9,865 nt of DNA from Candidatus Kapaibacterium sp. (lineage in GTDB: Bacteria > Bacteroidota > Ignavibacteria > Kapaibacteriales > UBA2268), in the NCBI GenBank assembly GCA_030835065.1, contig JAUQWR010000314.1, positions 1 through 9,865 on the forward strand, in the 5' to 3' direction. The position numbers and the translations under genes are program-made. This document shows, one piece after another, positions 1-7,753 of this stretch. Position 1 is the first letter of the stretch, and every line of letters starts with the position of its first letter. Under the pieces are notes generated by a model that saw only the letters and a list, made by a program, of their open reading frames with translations, was not told the origin of the DNA and ran no database searches.

Positions 1-79
1 GTGCTGCTTTGTATGTATTTGTACTCATGCCATATACAGCTATTGTATTGAACTTCGAAAATATTTCTTTGTTATTCAT
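1..79 (-). CDS. N-terminal fragment of a probable CoA-binding domain protein (partial, runs off left edge)
   Basis: Only 26 codons are visible, reading MNNKEIFSKFNTIAVYG and then MSTNTYKAA. The start is well supported: an AGGAG Shine-Dalgarno (86-90 on the minus strand) lies 6 nt before the ATG at 79. The pattern of a short amphipathic helix followed by a hydrophobic strand and a small-residue turn (N-T-I-A-V-Y-G-M-S) resembles the first beta strand and loop of the Rossmann-like CoA_binding_2 family (YccU-like), which typically opens with 'IAVVGLS'. That family assignment is an inference from a very short stretch; another Rossmann-fold protein is possible. The gene is divergent from the CheB/CheR fusion across a 106-nt intergenic region. 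Confidence 0.55.
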   Translation of the reverse strand, partial: MNNKEIFSKFNTIAVYGMSTNTYKAA

Positions 80-185
80 CTTTTTCTCCTAAAATTTTTA
101 AAAAATTTCAACGTTTTCAATTAATAATAATTGTTTACTTATCAGATTATTTGATAGTATTAATGGCAAAAATTTTGGGAGCGTT
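80..185. promoter_or_regulatory. Divergent AT-rich intergenic region with candidate promoters
   Basis: This 106-nt region must hold the promoters of two divergent genes. On the plus strand, TTGTTT (131-136) and TAGTAT (155-160) are spaced by 18 nt and could form a sigma70-like promoter for the CheB/CheR gene. I do not find a clean Bacteroidota TTTG-N19-21-TAnnTTTG promoter on either strand. The plus-strand ribosome binding site is GGGAG at 177-181, 4 nt before the ATG at 186, which decides that start over the later in-frame ATG at 201. Promoter positions are tentative. Confidence 0.3.
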
Positions 186-3152
186 ATGCCTGTGGCTGAC
201 ATGGAAATGGATGGCAATGAACAATTAAATATTAAGTCATCTGGATTTGAGATTAATGAAAATTTCTTTATTGCTGGAATTGGTGCTTCTGCCGGTGGAC
301 TCGAAGCTTTAGAAATGTTTTTTAAAAACATTAAAAATGATAGCGGTATTGCCTATGTTGTAGTTCAACATTTATCGCCTGATTATAAGAGTTTGATGGG
401 TGAGCTATTGGCTAAATATACGGATCTGCCTATTTTCAGAGTTGAAGATGGTATGAAAGTTCAGCCAAACTGTATATATTTGATTCCACCTAAAAAGAAT
501 ATGACAATATTTCATGGCAAATTGTTCCTTACCGAGCAAACTCATGCTGGCGGATTGAATCTTCCTATTGATATATTCCTCAGATCATTAGCTGATGATA
601 TGGCTGATAGAGCCATTGGTATAATTCTATCGGGCACTGGTTCTGATGGAGCTCTTGGAATAAGAGCAATCAAGGGTGCAGGTGGGATGGTTGTTGTTCA
701 AGACGAATCTACCGCCAAATTTGATGGTATGCCCAGAAATGCTATTGCTACTGGTATGGTCGATTATGTGCTTGCTCCAGAGGATATGGGCGAACATCTG
801 CATAAATATATGCTTCATCCTCTTGTTGCTAAAAATGATAAAAAAACAAAGCTGTCAATTGATGATGAAGATATTTATTCTAAGATTTTAGCTGTTATCA
901 GAAGTAAAGTTGGTACTGATTTTACTTATTACAAACCTAATACAATTATTAGGAGAATTGAAAGAAGAATAGGTGTACATCAACTTGAATCTATTGATGA
1001 TTATCTTTCTTTGCTTATGAATTCTAATAGCGAAGCTTCCATTTTATATAAAGATTTGCTAATTGGTGTAACCAAATTTTTTAGGGATCAGGATGCTTTT
1101 TCTGTTGTAGAAGAAAAATTAATACCGACACTACTCGAAAACAAAAAGGCAGGCGATCTGGTAAGGATTTGGGATGTTGCTTGCTCTAGTGGCGAAGAAG
1201 CTTATTCACTTGCCATATTATTTAAAGAATATATGATAAAGCATAATATTGAATTTGATTTAAAGATTTTTGCTACTGATATTGATAAAGATTCGATTGA
1301 ATACGCCAGCTCCGGTTGCTATCCAGAAAGTATTGCTGCTGATGTCAGTTCCGATAGGCTTAATCAATTTTTTACCAAAAGTGGTGATTTATATAAAATA
1401 AATGATTCGATAAGGCAGATGGTGATATTTGCAACACACAATATTATTAAAGATCCGCCATTTTCTAAGATTGATATGATTTCTTGCCGCAATCTTTTAA
1501 TATATTTACAGCCAATCATGCAGAAAAAAGTTATTTCTGCATTCAACTTTTCGCTGAATCCTAATGGGTTTTTGCTTTTGGGCACAAGCGAATCGATTGG
1601 CGATTTGATGGCTTATTATTATACTTTCGATAATAAATCAAAAATTTATAGAACTAAAGAAGGTATTAGAGCTCCTTTGGTTAGTGATTTCTATATGCCT
1701 TTGTTTAAGAAAAAGAAGATTGGGCTTGATATTTTTAATCAGTCAGTGAGCAAGACTAATCCTTTGGAGTTGTCGATTGAAACTTTGACAAAAGAGCTTT
1801 TCGAAAAATATATCCCTGCTTCTGTATTGATTGATGAAAAATTTGAGCTTTTGCACGTATTTAATAATGTAAATAAATTTCTTAAAGTGCCTGCAGGCAA
1901 AGTTAGCCTCAATATTTTAAATATGGCAAATTCTGAACTTACTGTGCCTCTTAGCACTGCGGTTCATAAATGTATTAAAGAAGAAAAAGAAGTTATTTAT
2001 AAGGGACTGCAAGTTAGATTGGACGATGAAGAAGTTAATCTGAATTTAATTGTCAAACCGGTTCATTTTAAGGATTTAGGACGAAATTTGCTTCAAATTT
2101 CTTTTGTTGAAAGCAAAGCAAAAATTAATCAAACAGATGAGGAGCCGTTTGACAAAGTCGATAATGCATTGCAAAGAATTTCAGATTTGGAACTTGAGCT
2201 ACAGTTCAATAGAGAAAATTTGCAAGCTACTATCGAAGAGCTCGAAACATCAAACGAGGAGCTCCAAGCCACAAACGAAGAGTTAATTGCCTCCAACGAA
2301 GAATTGCAGAGTACTAATGAAGAACTTCAATCTGTCAATGAAGAGCTTTATACTGTAAATTCTGAATATCAGAATAAAATTGATGAATTGACTGAATTGA
2401 ATAATGATATTTCTAATTGGTTTAGTATTTCCAATATAGGTGCAATCTTTTTAGATTTACAACTTAAAATCAGAAAGTTTTCGCCTGCAATTACCAAATT
2501 CATCAATTTATTGACTACTGATATTGGCAGACCTATCAATCATATATCGTACAATTTTGAGTATAAGAATTTTTTTGAAGATATATTTGCTGTCCAAAAG
2601 ACTTTAAAACCAATTGAAGCTGAAGTGATAGCTAACGATAAGTCTTGGTATCTTGTAAAAATAATGCCATATAGAACTATAGAAAATGCTGTAAGGGGTA
2701 TTGTTGTTACTTTTATTGATATAAGTAGCACTAAAAAAATGGAAGCTCAATTGATGCTCGAGAGGAATTTATTGATTAGAGTATTAGACAATAGCCCTAC
2801 TGGAAAAATGATGATTGATGCAGCGGGATATATTACTTTTGTAAACCATAAAGTTGAAGAAATTTTTTCACTTTCGAAAGAAGATATAATTGGTGAAAAA
2901 TATAATTCTGAAAAGTTTAAGTTTTATCGCAAAGAAAATGGGAAAGAAGTACAAGTAGAATTTCCTCTTGAGAAAGTGATAAACAGCAAACAGGCTTTAT
3001 ATAATTATAAAGTAAAGTATATCACTGTTAATAATGATAAAATTGTATATATAAATGCATCGCCAATATTTGATGAAGAAAAAAGAGTGATTGGAGCTGT
3101 TTTTAGTATTGATGATAAAAGAAATCTTGATAAATCTGACTTTGAAGACTAA
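186..3152 (+). CDS. CheB methylesterase-CheR methyltransferase fusion with coiled coil and PAS-like sensor domains
   Basis: This 988-aa cytoplasmic signalling protein has no signal peptide or membrane segment. Residues about 27-205 are a CheB-type methylesterase without a receiver domain. The catalytic triad is visible as S35 (in IGASAGG), H62 (in VVQHLSP) and D154 (in SGTGSDG). Residues about 225-490 are a CheR-type methyltransferase: N-terminal helices ([17 protein letters not shown], 246-262), GVTKFFRD (294-301), SAM-binding [16 protein letters not shown] (328-343), FATDID (362-367) and SCRNLLIYL (433-441). A PAS-like segment follows (about 545-640), then a coiled coil (about 655-745) with 7-residue NEEL repeats, and two more PAS-like domains (about 745-850 and 858-978). 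The protein then ends; many family members continue into HisKA/HATPase kinase domains, which are absent here. CheR and CheB add and remove methyl groups on glutamates of chemoreceptors in classical chemotaxis; in fusions the target is generally unknown. No other chemotaxis gene is adjacent. Confidence 0.93.
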   Translation: MPVADMEMDGNEQLNIKSSGFEINENFFIAGIGASAGGLEALEMFFKNIKNDSGIAYVVVQHLSPDYKSLMGELLAKYTDLPIFRVEDGMKVQPNCIYLIPPKKNMTIFHGKLFLTEQTHAGGLNLPIDIFLRSLADDMADRAIGIILSGTGSDGALGIRAIKGAGGMVVVQDESTAKFDGMPRNAIATGMVDYVLAPEDMGEHLHKYMLHPLVAKNDKKTKLSIDDEDIYSKILAVIRSKVGTDFTYYKPNTIIRRIERRIGVHQLESIDDYLSLLMNSNSEASILYKDLLIGVTKFFRDQDAFSVVEEKLIPTLLENKKAGDLVRIWDVACSSGEEAYSLAILFKEYMIKHNIEFDLKIFATDIDKDSIEYASSGCYPESIAADVSSDRLNQFFTKSGDLYKINDSIRQMVIFATHNIIKDPPFSKIDMISCRNLLIYLQPIMQKKVISAFNFSLNPNGFLLLGTSESIGDLMAYYYTFDNKSKIYRTKEGIRAPLVSDFYMPLFKKKKIGLDIFNQSVSKTNPLELSIETLTKELFEKYIPASVLIDEKFELLHVFNNVNKFLKVPAGKVSLNILNMANSELTVPLSTAVHKCIKEEKEVIYKGLQVRLDDEEVNLNLIVKPVHFKDLGRNLLQISFVESKAKINQTDEEPFDKVDNALQRISDLELELQFNRENLQATIEELETSNEELQATNEELIASNEELQSTNEELQSVNEELYTVNSEYQNKIDELTELNNDISNWFSISNIGAIFLDLQLKIRKFSPAITKFINLLTTDIGRPINHISYNFEYKNFFEDIFAVQKTLKPIEAEVIANDKSWYLVKIMPYRTIENAVRGIVVTFIDISSTKKMEAQLMLERNLLIRVLDNSPTGKMMIDAAGYITFVNHKVEEIFSLSKEDIIGEKYNSEKFKFYRKENGKEVQVEFPLEKVINSKQALYNYKVKYITVNNDKIVYINASPIFDEEKRVIGAVFSIDDKRNLDKSDFED

Positions 3153-3153
3153 A

Positions 3154-3187
3154 AAAAAGGGCTGAATCAAATGAAACAGCCCTTTTT
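3154..3187. terminator. Bidirectional intrinsic terminator between convergent genes
   Basis: The perfect inverted repeat GGGCTG (3159-3164) / CAGCCC (3177-3182) has a 12-nt loop and is flanked by an A-run (3151-3158) and a T-run (3183-3187), so it reads as a terminator on both strands. It starts just after the CheB/CheR stop codon (3150-3152), and its right end is 4 nt from the stop of the convergent BNR-repeat gene (3192-3194). One element can therefore serve both genes. Confidence 0.85.
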
Positions 3188-3191
3188 AAAA

Positions 3192-6116
3192 TTATTTTGT
3201 TATTAATAGTTTCTTTTTTATTCCATAGGTTTGGTCAGATTTTATTTCAATAAAATACAAACCTGATGGATAATTAGCAACATCAATCAGAGTTTCTTCT
3301 TGATCAGATTCAATTTGGAAAATAATTTCGCCAAGCGAATTGCTTATTGATATGCTCGATTTATTGATTTCAGAATCGAGTTTGTGAATTCTCAGGTAAT
3401 CTTGTGCCGGATTGGGATAGACTAAGAATGCTTCATTATCAGTCTTATCATCAATTATACCGACAGTACCTTCTTTGATTTCAATATTATCGACAAACCA
3501 ACCTAAATCATTTTTAAAATTATTGGCACCGAATCTAAATCGTAGGAAAATGTTTTTATCAGTGATAGGAAGTTGTAATCTCTGTAAATAAAAATCTGCA
3601 TTTTCTAAACTTCCATCATTCCAAAGAGTATTCATGCTTTTGTCGTATGCTGCAGTATTATTCACAAAAACATTTGACCAGGTTTTTCCATAATCTATTG
3701 AGTATTCTACAACAGCAGTATCGTTAGGATCAACAAAAGCTGCATGGTAGAACTGAAGGTAGTATTCTTTGTTGTCTGTCTTGACAGGAAATATCATAAA
3801 AGTATCTTTCTGGAATGTAGGATATTTACCTGAAGGAGAATTTGCAAAGCAATTGGGCGAAGAGAAATAGTTTTTGTTGTAGTTAGCCCATTTTCCACCA
3901 ACAAAGTATTTTGGCAATTGAGAGTCGAAAGTTTCAATTTTTGAATCAGGCAATCTGATTTCATCAGAATAAACGATGTATTCAGGGCTAGGAATACCAC
4001 GATTGCCGTATTCATCTTCAGCTATCAATACATATCGGAAATAGCCTTTTTCAGGAGCATCATCAATAATATCAATAGTTTTGCCTGCATCGCCGGGTTG
4101 AACTTCTACTTTCTTAATAAAAGTACGGTTACGATAAACATTGACTGATTTCAAATTTTTGAGAGCTGTAACGCTATCGGCTCTAAGCGAAGGCATAATT
4201 GCTTTGAAAGTTACTTGATAACTAGAATTAGCAGAGTAGGAATCTACAAAAGTTTGAGCAGGTTCTTTAGCACCACCAGCATAAGACCAAGTGTTTCGAG
4301 CAATACTCGAATCATTGTTTGCGACAGCGTAAATGGAATAATTATACTTTTTGTATGGTTCTAAATCTTTATCATCATAGCTTTCGGTACCTCCTGGCAA
4401 AGTAGCGATAAGAGTAGTTTCTCTAAAAAGGCGCAACACATAATCTTTAGATTGGAGTGGCTGCCCAAAAGCACGTTTGCTTGGGTTTTTCCAAGTGAGG
4501 TTCAATTTTTCAGGTTCTTCAGCTATAATATTTGCCTTGAAATCATAAGGGGCTTCAGGAGCATTAGTGTTTATAACAGCAGTATAAACATCACTATCAG
4601 TAATGTCTTTTTCAGTATTTCTCATATCAACCCAAGAAGGGAATATATAGCCATTATGGAAAGCACAACCGCTATAATCGCCAGCAAAAGCATTACCTAG
4701 GAAAGGATTTTTTCTTAAATCATGACCTATATCCGAAGCCGGTTTATCAATCCAAGTATCACCACCATCTGAAGAATAAGACACAAAACATTCGACAAGC
4801 ATATTTTCAGGATCTCTGCGGCTATCGAAATACATAACAGCCAAGTCGCCGTTGGTATTATCAATAGCAATCCAAGCCCAGAATTGGTCGTTTTTAGAAT
4901 CTGAATGAACAATTTTTGGTGAAGACCAATTTTCGCCTTTATCAGTAGATTTAGAAAAATAAATATTCGGAGGATTATCTGCAGCCCAAACTAAATAAAT
5001 ATTGCCACGACGAGGACCTTCAGTAATGTCGCAAACTAAAGCAGGATAAGCTTCAGCACGGACTTTTCCTTTAAGAGTATGTCTATAGCCTTGACCTTCC
5101 AAGTATCTGGTTTCACCGAAAATATTATATTTATGAATCATTCTTGGAGTGGTAAATGTTTTGCCACCATCAAGAGATTTTGAAAAACCAACAGCATGAT
5201 TTACTCCATGGTTCCACACAAGATAAACTTCGCCATTGGGTCCGGTTGTAGTAAGAGGAAAGCTTTGCCCGAAAGTAGTATCTTCTGAGCTTCCTGAAAG
5301 TCTTTCGCTTACTGGAAGAGGTACAGACCAAGTTTCGCCGGCATCAGTAGATTTTGAAATCACTATTTGAGTAGCAGAATCTTTAGGAGTAACTCTTTTC
5401 CATGGAATATACAAATGTTTGAAATAAGGGCTGCTTGGAGAGTTGTCGGCTTGAATATAATATTTGTCTTCGAAGTTGGAATCCAAAGACTGGTAGCCTT
5501 GATGAATAATAACAGGAATATGAGTCTTCCAAGTTTCGCCATTATCAGTAGTTTTTGATAGAAAAACACCATTTTCGCCGAAAGACATAGAAAGCGAATC
5601 TTTCATTATGCCAAATCCACCATAAACAAGATAGCCGACACCATCGGCATCAAAAGTAACAGATGGATCGTTTGAAGATCTCCATGTGTTGTTTACTTTT
5701 CCTAGATCTTTGTTTATCCATGTTTTACCTCCATCTTTTGAGATGTATACATGTGTAGAGGAGTTGTTTCTATAGTCAACGGCTGATCCTATCAGTACGT
5801 TAGGATTTTTAGGGTTGATTGCAATCGAAGATTCGTTTTGCATTCTTTGCGATTCTGATTTTTCATCGTCTATAAGGCTAATGTTCATAAATTCTGGTAG
5901 ATCATTGCCTTGTATAAGTGGGGATAAATTGGGTTTTGCTCTTTCCATGAGTTCAGGGTCTGGACTAGGATGAGCGGATTCTTTCAATCTTTCGTAAGCT
6001 TTTCGTGCCTTTTGCGATTCCAAAATTTTATCTAATTTGTCTTCTGCAAAATTGGGCCTGACTATGGCTAATGAAAAAATTGAAAAAAAGAAAATTAATT
6101 TGTAGATGTTTTTCAT
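3192..6116 (-). CDS. Secreted BNR/Asp-box beta-propeller protein with FN3-like region and T9SS type A sorting domain
   Basis: This 974-aa protein begins with a Sec signal peptide (lysines, then IFFFSIFSLAIV, cleavage likely near residue 24). A linker (25-75) leads to a propeller region (about 90-515) with six Asp-box motifs of the S-x-D-x-G-x-T-W type: SKDGGKTW (126-133), 187-196, 254-263, 312-321, 388-397 and 446-455. An FN3-like segment follows (about 519-605), then a further beta-rich region (about 625-715) and a jelly-roll-like segment (about 725-880) carrying a seventh Asp-box (SIDYGKTW, 806-813). The end (about 886-974) is a T9SS type A C-terminal domain: FLVYPNPAQDYL, NSLGEIIF, YPSGLYFIEI and a basic tail, so export through the outer membrane is expected. 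Asp-box propellers occur in sialidases and many other secreted proteins. I see no FRIP motif or clear sialidase arginine triad, so no enzyme activity is assigned. Confidence 0.9.
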   Translation of the reverse strand: MKNIYKLIFFFSIFSLAIVRPNFAEDKLDKILESQKARKAYERLKESAHPSPDPELMERAKPNLSPLIQGNDLPEFMNISLIDDEKSESQRMQNESSIAINPKNPNVLIGSAVDYRNNSSTHVYISKDGGKTWINKDLGKVNNTWRSSNDPSVTFDADGVGYLVYGGFGIMKDSLSMSFGENGVFLSKTTDNGETWKTHIPVIIHQGYQSLDSNFEDKYYIQADNSPSSPYFKHLYIPWKRVTPKDSATQIVISKSTDAGETWSVPLPVSERLSGSSEDTTFGQSFPLTTTGPNGEVYLVWNHGVNHAVGFSKSLDGGKTFTTPRMIHKYNIFGETRYLEGQGYRHTLKGKVRAEAYPALVCDITEGPRRGNIYLVWAADNPPNIYFSKSTDKGENWSSPKIVHSDSKNDQFWAWIAIDNTNGDLAVMYFDSRRDPENMLVECFVSYSSDGGDTWIDKPASDIGHDLRKNPFLGNAFAGDYSGCAFHNGYIFPSWVDMRNTEKDITDSDVYTAVINTNAPEAPYDFKANIIAEEPEKLNLTWKNPSKRAFGQPLQSKDYVLRLFRETTLIATLPGGTESYDDKDLEPYKKYNYSIYAVANNDSSIARNTWSYAGGAKEPAQTFVDSYSANSSYQVTFKAIMPSLRADSVTALKNLKSVNVYRNRTFIKKVEVQPGDAGKTIDIIDDAPEKGYFRYVLIAEDEYGNRGIPSPEYIVYSDEIRLPDSKIETFDSQLPKYFVGGKWANYNKNYFSSPNCFANSPSGKYPTFQKDTFMIFPVKTDNKEYYLQFYHAAFVDPNDTAVVEYSIDYGKTWSNVFVNNTAAYDKSMNTLWNDGSLENADFYLQRLQLPITDKNIFLRFRFGANNFKNDLGWFVDNIEIKEGTVGIIDDKTDNEAFLVYPNPAQDYLRIHKLDSEINKSSISISNSLGEIIFQIESDQEETLIDVANYPSGLYFIEIKSDQTYGIKKKLLITK

Positions 6117-6251
6117 TTATATCATCCCTTTAATTAATAAAATCATTCAAATTTATAAAGTTTTTATGACTTTATGATCTAAAAAATATTAAATTTTATT
6201 TTAATTTAAAAAATTTATATATTGAATTTATTGATACTATAAAAATATAGT
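6117..6251. other. Very AT-rich divergent intergenic region
   Basis: This is nearly pure A/T between divergent genes. It includes an all-AT inverted repeat, TTAAATT (6189-6195) / AATTTAA (6203-6209). A sigma70-like pair, TTGAAT (6222-6227) and TATAGT (6246-6251) spaced by 18 nt, could drive the lipoprotein gene at 6298. If so, transcription would start near 6258, inside the following hairpin. No open reading frame of useful length is present. Confidence 0.35.
6148..6155 (-). promoter_or_regulatory. Candidate Bacteroidota -7 promoter element for the BNR-repeat gene
   Basis: On the minus strand these bases read TAAATTTG, an exact match to the Bacteroidota -7 consensus TAnnTTTG, 31 nt before the ATG at 6116. 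No TTTG -33 box is present at the usual distance, so this is only a half match in a very AT-rich region. The ribosome binding site is a weak AAAGGGAT stretch about 10 nt before the start. Confidence 0.35.
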
Positions 6252-6277
6252 AAAGTCCAAAACATGGACTTTTTTTT
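6252..6277 (+). terminator. Terminator-like hairpin in the leader of the first lipoprotein gene (possible attenuator)
   Basis: AAAGTCC (6252-6258) and GGACTTT (6266-6272) form a perfect 7-bp stem with a 7-nt loop, followed by eight T's (6270-6277). This is the form of an intrinsic terminator on the plus strand, but no plus-strand gene lies upstream; the gene to the left runs away from it. It sits about 20 nt before the lipoprotein start and 10 nt before its AGGAGG site. It could be an attenuator, the end of a short leader RNA, or a 5' stabilising hairpin. If the transcript starts near 6258 the left arm is lost and the match would be chance. Confidence 0.45.
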
Positions 6278-6297
6278 CATTTTCACTAGGAGGTTTT

Positions 6298-6960
6298 ATG
6301 TTTAGAAAAACACTGAGCGTGTTTTTATTAGTTTTGTCATTGGCATTTGTTTCATGTTCGGAAGATGATGATTCAAATCCGGCTGGTACAGGCAATTCTG
6401 GCGAAGTAGCGATTGGTTCGCGAACAATTAGCGGCAAGATTAAGCAAAAAAAGTATGATGCAGTTAATAAAATCTATAACTTAATCGATTGGAGCTATGG
6501 CGTAGGAAAAATAAAATTCAGTTTGAGCGTAACGGATTTGATTGCTGAAGGAACAATTTCTGCTGATGGAAGTTTCTCTGTTAAATTGCCTGAAAAAGTC
6601 AAAGCCGAATTGTTTGCTTCTACATCAACTCTTTTGGGAGTCAATACAAATCCAAGTGATGTAGAACATACTATGCCATTATATATCGAAGCTGAATATA
6701 GCGATAATGGTTCTCAAAAGAATGTTAAATTGATTTTTAATGATTTTGTAGATAATACTTACAATGGCTACAAGACTTCTTATTCTCTAGTCGCATTCAC
6801 AAAATCGGGTACAGCGAAAGGTAAAAATAGCTTTTCTGAAGATACTTATGATTTAGATTTCAATAAAGGTTGGAATATAATGAGCAGGGAAACAAACCAA
6901 AACAACAGTTATACTTTTGTAATAAAGAAAAACGACGATTTTATAAATCTGCATTTCTAA
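6298..6960 (+). CDS. Probable surface-exposed lipoprotein of unknown function, paralogue of its downstream neighbour
   Basis: This 220-aa protein has a lipoprotein signal peptide (MFRKTLSVFLLVLSLAFVSC) with the acylated cysteine at residue 20. The residues after it, SEDDD, match S(D/E)3, the lipoprotein export signal described in some Bacteroidota for display on the cell surface. The mature part has no transmembrane segment and appears beta-rich. Conserved points shared with the next gene are GKI...W65, ADGSFSVKLP (89-98) and DFNKGWNIM (187-195). The start is set by a perfect AGGAGG at 6288-6293, 4 nt before the ATG. Terminator structures flank the gene on both sides, so it is probably a single-gene transcript. 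I do not recognise the family, and no enzymatic motif is visible. Confidence 0.85.
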   Translation: MFRKTLSVFLLVLSLAFVSCSEDDDSNPAGTGNSGEVAIGSRTISGKIKQKKYDAVNKIYNLIDWSYGVGKIKFSLSVTDLIAEGTISADGSFSVKLPEKVKAELFASTSTLLGVNTNPSDVEHTMPLYIEAEYSDNGSQKNVKLIFNDFVDNTYNGYKTSYSLVAFTKSGTAKGKNSFSEDTYDLDFNKGWNIMSRETNQNNSYTFVIKKNDDFINLHF

Positions 6961-6977
6961 AAAAATTAGAAAAAAAT

Positions 6978-7011
6978 AAAAAAACCGAATGAGTGATTGT
7001 TCGGTTTTTTT
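6978..7011 (+). terminator. Intrinsic terminator after the first lipoprotein gene
   Basis: The stem CCGAA (6985-6989) / TTCGG (7000-7004) is lengthened by a 7-A run (6978-6984) pairing with a 7-T run (7005-7011), with a 10-nt loop. It lies 18 nt after the stop codon at 6958-6960. The A-run would also allow some function on the minus strand, where no gene needs it. Confidence 0.85.
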
Positions 7012-7039
7012 GTAGATATAAAAAAAATATATAAATTTG
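7009..7039 (+). promoter_or_regulatory. Bacteroidota-type promoter for the second lipoprotein gene
   Basis: TTTG (7009-7012) and TAAATTTG (7032-7039) are separated by 19 nt. This matches the Bacteroidota primary-sigma consensus TTTG-N19-21-TAnnTTTG at all defined positions. The expected start site is near 7046, giving a leader of about 20 nt before the ATG at 7065. The -33 box uses the last T's of the upstream terminator. A sigma70-like TATAAT at 7046-7051 is an alternative but lacks a partner -35 box. Confidence 0.55.
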
Positions 7040-7064
7040 AGAAAGTATAATAGAGATAAAAAAT

Positions 7065-7751
7065 ATGATTATTATGGCAAATTTCAGATTATTAAATAGA
7101 ATAGTATTATTTTTAGCTATTGGCTTATTGATTATATCATGCAAGGAAAATACTGTATCGAACGAGGAACCTGAGTTTAATTTAAATGTTATTGTAAAAC
7201 CTGATAAAATTAAAGGTAAGTTGTTTATATTAAAAAAAATTGGGGGTGGAGTAAATAGTGTAAAAATTCCTTGGAATAAGAAAAATGCCATTATTACATT
7301 GAGATATAATTTTCCACGAGCAATAGATACTTCAGTAATTAATGATGATGGAACATTTGAACTTGATTTGCCATCGGTATTAGATTACAAGTCTTTTGAG
7401 CCATATTATTTTTTTAGTAATACCATTAATGGTAATTACAAAGGGATCGCTCCACTATCATTTTTTGTGACTGGGTTCAATGATACTGGAATGGTTGCAT
7501 ATAATGTATCTGTGCAAGCCTACACAGACAGTTTGTATAGAGAGCATAAAAAAAAGCATGTTTGGATATGTGCATATGAGAATGCTAATTTAATTTGCGA
7601 TGCTAATGGTTATCTTATGGATATAAACGTAAAAAGAGGATGGAATTTGTTAAAATATGAAGTGATATCAAGCAAACCACCAACATATCGTTATAGAGTA
7701 ACTGTGTCTGAAAAATTCGATGAAGAAGTGTTTTTTGCTATTACAGAATAA
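7065..7751 (+). CDS. Lipoprotein of unknown function, diverged paralogue of the upstream lipoprotein
   Basis: This 228-aa protein has an N-terminal lipoprotein signal (basic start, then IVLFLAIGLLIISC) with the lipid-attachment cysteine at residue 26. The residues after it (KENTVS) lack the acidic S(D/E)3 pattern of its neighbour, so a periplasm-facing location is more likely. The mature part shares spaced landmarks with the 220-aa protein: GKL at 51-53, W70 exactly 19 residues after that glycine, NDDGTFELDLP (93-103) and KRGWNLLKYE (190-199). The start may be ATG 7065 or the in-frame ATG 7074 (MANF...); neither has a strong Shine-Dalgarno site. The stop is 2 nt from the stop of the convergent gene, with no terminator between. 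Family and function are not recognised. Confidence 0.82.
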   Translation: MIIMANFRLLNRIVLFLAIGLLIISCKENTVSNEEPEFNLNVIVKPDKIKGKLFILKKIGGGVNSVKIPWNKKNAIITLRYNFPRAIDTSVINDDGTFELDLPSVLDYKSFEPYYFFSNTINGNYKGIAPLSFFVTGFNDTGMVAYNVSVQAYTDSLYREHKKKHVWICAYENANLICDANGYLMDINVKRGWNLLKYEVISSKPPTYRYRVTVSEKFDEEVFFAITE

Positions 7752-7753
7752 CA

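Noticed and set aside
2244..2369. DNA-level tandem repeat or CRISPR-like array
   Set aside because: The 21-nt periodicity comes from the seven-residue coiled-coil repeat. Codons vary between copies and there are no spacers.
3192..6116. Annotating the BNR-repeat protein as a sialidase
   Set aside because: Asp-boxes alone are not diagnostic. The FRIP motif and catalytic residues are not visible, so only the fold is called.
6117..6130. Three-codon upstream frame (ATG ATA TAA) just before the BNR-repeat gene start
   Set aside because: It is too short to be more than chance in AT-rich sequence, and the weak GGGAT site serves the main start equally well.
6117..6297. A riboswitch in the lipoprotein leader
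   Set aside because: Apart from the single terminator-like stem, the region is almost pure A/T with no conserved aptamer-like GC helices or known riboswitch motif.
6941..7291. 116-aa minus-strand open frame rich in Phe/Ile overlapping the second lipoprotein
   Set aside because: It is antisense to a lipoprotein gene with a clear signal peptide and crosses the terminator and promoter region. Its hydrophobic composition is what reverse-reading AT-rich DNA gives, and no ribosome binding site or family pattern supports it.
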